Under the pieces are notes generated by a model, which saw only the letters and a program-made list of their open reading frames with translations, ran no database searches and had not been told where the DNA came from. Source: Pseudophaeobacter leonis (GTDB lineage: Bacteria > Pseudomonadota > Alphaproteobacteria > Rhodobacterales > Rhodobacteraceae). Taken from it: 50,358 nt of DNA. The DNA lies in contig NZ_MWVJ01000122.1 in the NCBI RefSeq assembly GCF_002087335.1, positions 1-50,358 on the forward strand, written 5' to 3'. How positions within the stretch are numbered: position 1 is the stretch's first letter; every line of letters begins with the position of its first letter. Of this stretch, positions 45,793-50,358 are shown one piece after another. The position numbers and the translations under genes are program-made.

Positions 45793-46623
45793 TTGAGCAA
45801 ACCCTGCATTATCTGCGTCGCCATCACCGGTTCGGTGCCACGCAAGGAACATAACCCGGCCGTGCCGATCAGCATCGCCGAGCAAATCGAAAGCACCCAG
45901 GAGGCCTTTGAGGCCGGGGCCTCGATTGCCCATTGCCACGTGCGCACCGAGGATCAAAACCCAACCTCGGACCCCGAGCGCTTTGGCCTTTTGCTGGAAG
46001 GGCTGAACAAACACTGCCCCGGCATGATCGTTCAGCTGTCGACCGGCGGCCGCTCAGGCGCGGGCAAGGAGCGCGGTGGCATGCTGTCGCTGCGTCCCGA
46101 CATGGCCTCGCTCTCGGTGGGGTCCAACAACTTCCCGACCCGTGTCTATGAAAACCCGCCGGAGCTGGTGGACTGGCTCGCCAGCGAGATGCGCCAGTAT
46201 GAGGTCAAACCCGAGATCGAAGCCTTTGATCTGTCCCATATCCACCAGGCGGTCAAAATGAACCGCGATGGGCGTATTGCCGGCAAGCTCTATGTGCAAT
46301 TTGTCATGGGCGTCAAAAACGCCATGCCAGTGGATCGCGAGACCTTTGATTTCTACATTGAAACCGTCAAACGTCTGGCCCCCGAGGCGGAATGGTGTGG
46401 CGCCGGCATTGGCCCCGGCCAGATCCAGATCAATGAATGGGCCATTGCCGCAGGCGGTCATACCCGCACCGGGCTTGAGGACAATCTGCGTCTGGACCGC
46501 GAGACTCTGGCGCCGTCAAACGCAGCCTTGGTGCAGCGCGCCGTTGATCTGTGCGAGAAATATGAGCGCCCCGTCGCCACCTGGCAACAGGCCCGCGAGA
46601 TCCTGGAGCTGCGCCCAGTCTGA
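45793..46623 (+). CDS. Beta-keto acid cleavage enzyme (BKACE, DUF849)
   Basis: 276 residues from a TTG at 45793, with GGAG at 45780-45783. A zinc-dependent TIM-barrel of the 3-keto-5-aminohexanoate cleavage family: AITGS near the start, metal-binding ASIAHCHVRTED, LSTGGRSG, PDMASLSVGSNNF, and CGAGIGPGQIQINEWAIAAG. The family condenses a beta-keto acid with acetyl-CoA to give acetoacetate and a new acyl-CoA. Lying 12 bp after pcaG, its natural substrate may be beta-ketoadipate, which would yield succinyl-CoA and replace the usual CoA-transferase and thiolase steps (inference). Confidence 0.87.
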   Translation: MSKPCIICVAITGSVPRKEHNPAVPISIAEQIESTQEAFEAGASIAHCHVRTEDQNPTSDPERFGLLLEGLNKHCPGMIVQLSTGGRSGAGKERGGMLSLRPDMASLSVGSNNFPTRVYENPPELVDWLASEMRQYEVKPEIEAFDLSHIHQAVKMNRDGRIAGKLYVQFVMGVKNAMPVDRETFDFYIETVKRLAPEAEWCGAGIGPGQIQINEWAIAAGGHTRTGLEDNLRLDRETLAPSNAALVQRAVDLCEKYERPVATWQQAREILELRPV

Positions 46624-46694
46624 AACTGGCTGACACAGTCAAACACTGTCTAAAACTGTCAGATCCACTCGGGGCCAGACTTGAAAAACATTCA

Positions 46695-46726
46695 GAGGGC
46701 GAGCCTTGCGGCCTGCCCTCTTTTTT
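46695..46726 (+). terminator. Rho-independent terminator of the pca operon
   Basis: GAGGGC at 46695-46700 pairs with GCCCTC at 46715-46720, followed by TTTTTT. Confidence 0.85.
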
Positions 46727-46795
46727 CCATCCGCCACAGGCCAGGCCGGGGCCATGTCAGCTGCGGTCAATCATTGCAGGCCTAATCGGGACTGG

Positions 46796-47193
46796 CTAGT
46801 CGGGACTGTGCCCCGACAGATCCTTTAGAATAGGACAGTCCGGGCGATTGTCGCCGGCGCAGCACTGCACCAGCTCTGTCAGCGTGTCCCGCATCGCCTG
46901 CAAATCGGCGATCTTGGTCTCGATCTTGCTCAGGTGCTCTTGCGCCAATTGCTTGACGTCGCCACTGGCGCGGCTCTCATCCTCATAGAGCGCCATCAGC
47001 ATACGGCAGTCTTCAATGGTGAACTCCAGGGCGCGCGCCCGGTCTCCAAAAAAGCCAGTTTGTGCAGATCTGCCTCGGCAAAACAGCGATAGCCATTGTC
47101 GCTGCGATGCGGTTTGATCAGGCCGATATCCTCGTAGTAGCGGATGGTCTTGGCCGGCAGGCCCGAGCGGGTGGCAACATCACCGATATTCAT
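46796..47193 (-). pseudogene. cueR: MerR-family copper sensor CueR/HmrR, frameshifted
   Basis: The ATG at 47193 starts MNIGDVATRSGLPAKTIRYY, the MerR-type winged helix. At a run of six T (minus strand, 47048-47053) the frame breaks. The other frame continues GDRARALEFTIEDCRMLMAL, a coiled dimerisation helix, and the Cu(I) loop CCAGDNRPDCPIL, with the two cysteines spaced as in CueR. Adding one base gives 132 residues, the normal size. It follows copA by 22 bp and would activate the copA promoter, which has a classical CueR site. Confidence 0.9.
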
Positions 47194-47215
47194 GCGAACC
47201 TCCTCTTGCGCCAGC

Positions 47216-49727
47216 TCATACAACGGGGCTGGGGTTTTGAGACACGCCCCTGCGCACCTCTGCCCCCTCATCTAAGCTGGATTTCAGCCGATGCAAGCGC
47301 AGGGCGTTGCTGAGCACAAAGACGCTGGAAAGCGCCATGGCCCCGGCCGCCAGCGCTGGCGACAACAAGGGGCCGCCAAAAGGATACAGCGCGCCTGCTG
47401 CCACCGGCACCAACAAGATATTATAGCCAAAGGCCCAGCCGAGGTTTTGCCGGATATTGCGCATGGTGGCGCGGCTGATGCTCAGGGCATTCAGAACTCC
47501 GCGCAAATCACCTGACACCAGCACCACATCCGGCCGCCTCAATGGCCACATCCGTGCCGGTGCCAATGGCAATGCCCACCTCGGCTGCAGCAAGGGCGGG
47601 CGCGTCATTCAGCCCGTCGCCGACAAATGCCAGCGCGCCGAACTCTGCCTGCAGATCCTTGAGGGCCGCAACCTTGTCCCCCGGCAGGCACTCGGCCCGC
47701 CCCACATCAATGCCAAGCCGCGCCGCAATCGCGCGTGCCGTCGCCTCAGCATCGCCAGTGATCATTGCCACCTTGAGGCCACGCGCCTGCAGCGCCCGAA
47801 TGGCCTCGGGCGTACCGGGTTTGATCGGATCCGCCACGGCAAGGGCTGCGGCAGCCTCCCCGTTGATGGCGACAAAAAAGGGTGTCTCACCTGCTGCGGC
47901 CCAGCACATGGCCTGTTGCTCAAGTGCGGCAAATGCAATGCCTTCGCGCTGCATCCGCCGCGCGCCCCCCACCAGAACCTCCTGCCCCTCAACCACGGCC
48001 CGCAGGCCATATCCGGGGATCGCCTCAACGCTATCCGCTTGTGCTAGCCCCTTGCCTGCAGCCGCGACCAGAGAACGGGCGATTGGGTGTTCGGACTGGG
48101 ATTCTGCCGCCCCCACCAGACGCAGAACGGCCTCGCTCTCAAACCCTTTCGCGGCCATGAAATTGGTAAGCGCCGGGTGGCCCTGGGTCAGGGTGCCGGT
48201 CTTGTCGAGCGCCACCACCTTGACCTCTTGCAGCCGTTGCAGCGCGTCGCCCTTGCGAAACAGCACGCCCAGCTGCGCCGCCCGCCCTATGCCCACCATG
48301 ATCGAGGTCGGCGTGGCCAGTCCCATGGCGCAGGGGCAGGCAATGATCAGCACCGAAACCCCGGCCACCAGCGCCAGTGGCACCGCGGGCGCCGGTCCCA
48401 GCAGCAGCCAAAGCAAAACAGTCAGAGCAGCCGTCAACATCACGGCGGGCACAAACCACAGGGTTATGCGATCCACCAGGCCCTGCACCGGCAGCTTGGC
48501 ACCCTGCGCCTGCTCAACCATTTGAATAATCTGCGCCAGGGCTGTGTCACGCCGGACATGCGTGTCGCGAAACTCCAGCACGCCGCTGCCGTTGACAGTA
48601 CCCGCTGAGACGCGGGAGCTGGCGCTCTTTTCCACCGGCACCGGCTCACCGCTCAGCATGCTTTCATCGACATATGACCGCCCCGAAATCACCTCACCGT
48701 CCACCGCAATCCGCGCACCGGGACGCAGCCGGATGAGATCACCGGCCGCGATATCATCGACCAGAGTCTCGACCACAGTGTCGCCGCTCACCACCTCGGC
48801 GGTCTTTGGTTGCAGCCCGGCCAGTTTGCGAATGGCCGCGCCGGTGCGACCCTTGGCGCGGGCCTCCAGCAGACGTCCCGTCAGGATCAGCACCACAATG
48901 ACGGCAGCCGCCTCATAATAAACATCGGCGGCGCCAGGGGGCAGCAGGCCCGGCCAAAAGGTCGAGACCACCGAAAACCCATAGGCCGCAGAGGTGCCCA
49001 GTGCGACAAGCGCATTCATATCGGGTGCACCACGCACAAGTGCTGGAAAGCCCTTGCTGTAGAACTGCCGCCCCGGCCCGATCAAAACCAGTGTCGTCAG
49101 GACGAATTGCAGCAGATACCTGTTTTGCTGGCCGATGTTTGCCATCACCCAATGGTGCATCGCAGGCACCATATGGCCCCCCATCTCGATGACAAAGACC
49201 GGCAGCGTCAAAGCGGCGGCCATCATCACCTGGTGCGACAGCGTTTTGATTTCATCCGCCTTGCGCTGGCGTGTGTCCTCCGCGGCAGCGACCTCAACCC
49301 CGTGCAGACGGGCCGCATAGCCTGCGGCAGCGCTCGCCGCGATCAGGTCAGCCGCACGGCTGGCCCCCGTCAAATAGCTGATCTCGGCCCGTTCTGTCGC
49401 AAGGCTAACCTCAGCTGTCACCACCCCCGGCACAGCCCGCAACGCAGCCTGCGCCCGGCCCACACAGGACGCACAGCTCAACCCTTGGATATCAAGACTG
49501 AGATGCGACAGCGCCGCCGGATACCCGGCCTGATCCAGTGCTGCAACCAGCGCGCTCACCGGCAGCTCAGCCGCAGCCTCAACCTGTCCTTTGCCGCTGG
49601 CCAGATTAACCGAGGCAGCACTGACCCCGTTCACCTGCACCAATGCGCGCTCAGCCCGCGCAGCGCAGGCCGCACAGTTGAGACCGGTGATTTGCAGTGA
49701 AATGTGGCGCTGTTGCATCGGATACAT
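47216..49727 (-). pseudogene. copA: Copper-exporting P1B-type ATPase CopA, frameshifted near the C-terminus
   Basis: Two N-terminal metal-binding domains ([15 protein letters not shown] and [15 protein letters not shown]), membrane helices, the ion motif [14 protein letters not shown], phosphorylation site [11 protein letters not shown], and hinge [13 protein letters not shown]. At about 47528-47533 an extra G shifts the frame (GCC G GAT GTG GTG). The main frame ends at 47508 in AAGCGAGVR, while the other continues [20 protein letters not shown] and the last two membrane helices to a stop at 47216. Removing one base gives 836 residues. Start at 49727, or the ATG at 49718. Exports Cu(I) from the cytoplasm. 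Confidence 0.92.
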
Positions 49728-49762
49728 CCAAAAAGAGAGTCGTGGTGTGGATAGGATATGGG

Positions 49763-49785
49763 GCTTCCAGTCAGGGGAAGGTCAA
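49763..49785 (-). promoter_or_regulatory. CueR operator/promoter of copA
   Basis: On the minus strand TTGACCTTCCCCTGACTGGAAG is almost identical to the E. coli copA promoter: the -35 TTGACC overlaps the dyad CTTCC/GGAAG, and the long spacer to an A/T-rich -10 (CATATC) is typical of MerR-type promoters. It is about 36 bp before the copA start codon. Confidence 0.88.
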
Positions 49786-50076
49786 GGGCTGAGCCAGACA
49801 AAATTTGCCGCCACAGAAAGCCACCACAGGAAACGGCGCCTTTCAGCGGCATTGCCGCCGATGTGGTCGCTTTTGGCACGGGTCAAATCATTGGGGAAAC
49901 TTCAGGCAGACAGCTTGCGCTTGCCTGCCAGCGCAAGCCTCTGTACCCCTAGGCTAGACCCCTAGGGCAGCCCCCTGAAACAGGGGAGACATATTGACAC
50001 GAGACCCATTTTGACAGGGACCCACGTCGGGCCCGCTCCAGTCAGGGCCTCAGGAACAGAACAAAGGATCAAACAT
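49786..50076. other. Intergenic region with a hairpin
   Basis: No gene. GCTTGCGCT (49913-49921) and AGCGCAAGC (49930-49938) form a perfect 9-bp stem with an 8-base loop but no T-run. Confidence 0.6.
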
Positions 50077-50358
50077 ATGATGCGCACACGTGCAGCCGTT
50101 GCAGTTGCTCCGGGCCAGCCGCTCGAAGTAATGGAAGTGAACTTGGAGGGCCCCAAGGCGGGCGAGGTGCTGGTGGAAATCAAGGCCCCCGGCCTGTGTC
50201 ACACGGATGAGTTCACCCGGTCCGGCGATGACCCCGAGGGCATCTTTCCGGCGATCCTTGGCCCTGAGGGGGCAGGCGTCGTGATCGAGGTCGGCGCAGG
50301 CGTCACCAGCCTGGTAGTGGGCGACCACGTGATCCCGCTTTATACCCCCGAGTGCCGC
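50077..50358 (+). CDS. frmA: S-(hydroxymethyl)glutathione dehydrogenase (class III ADH), 5' part
   Basis: 94 residues to the window edge: [53 protein letters not shown]. Sequence and order match the formaldehyde-oxidising, zinc-dependent class III enzyme. The first catalytic Zn ligand (Cys of LCHTDEF) is present. The normally invariant GHE, whose His is the second Zn ligand, reads G-P-E here (codon CCT at 50263-50265; CAT would need one base). Starts at 50077 or 50080; AAGGA lies upstream. Either an inactive allele or a base error. Confidence 0.9.
   Translation, partial: MMRTRAAVAVAPGQPLEVMEVNLEGPKAGEVLVEIKAPGLCHTDEFTRSGDDPEGIFPAILGPEGAGVVIEVGAGVTSLVVGDHVIPLYTPECR

Overview
The window looks like an alphaproteobacterial chromosome of the marine Rhodobacteraceae (roseobacter) type. 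The pointers are the protocatechuate operon, the branched-chain-type ABC transporter operon with an embedded acyl-CoA ligase, the copA-cueR pair and the class III alcohol dehydrogenase, all with strongly G+C-rich third codon positions right of about 30.7 kb. Left of a tRNA-Gln gene (30588-30662) the sequence is a mosaic island.

Layout: (1) 1-1220 is a complete IS3-family element whose left end is base 1. (2) 1.8-4.5 kb holds an acetyltransferase, a GntR regulator and a polyamine-type ABC ATPase truncated by an IS3 remnant. (3) 5-23 kb is an uncharacterised cell-envelope cluster: four exported DUF1254/DUF1214 paralogues, two outer-membrane channel-type proteins, an MscS-like channel, an AsmA-like protein, two related small secreted proteins, and three AraC-type regulators or remnants. 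Seven near-identical 16-bp sites, all in the same orientation relative to the gene they precede, lie in front of most of its transcription units and define a candidate regulon. (4) 23.2-30.2 kb is a decayed phage or phage-satellite element: a Nu1-like small-terminase fragment, a P4/D5-type primase C-terminus, a C4-type antisense RNA candidate, small Fis-like proteins and a tyrosine integrase next to tRNA-Gln. (5) 30.7-50.4 kb is core-like: quinone oxidoreductase, SARP/TPR regulator pair, metallo-hydrolase, livHMGF-acyl-CoA ligase-livK operon with a divergent TetR gene, pcaQ/pcaCHG plus a BKACE gene, cueR and copA, and the start of frmA.

A striking property is the density of disrupted genes. 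Seven genes are restored to their family length by one single-base change (mscS, a DUF1254 gene, an araC gene, the integrase, pcaH, cueR, copA) and an eighth (the SARP/TPR pair) may be another case. Four more carry one in-frame stop (a DUF1254 gene, livM, livH, pcaQ), and frmA has lost a zinc-ligand histidine. Either the organism is losing genes or the consensus sequence contains errors; the sequence alone cannot tell which. Short degenerate tandem repeats of 10-15 bp recur in the intergenic regions.
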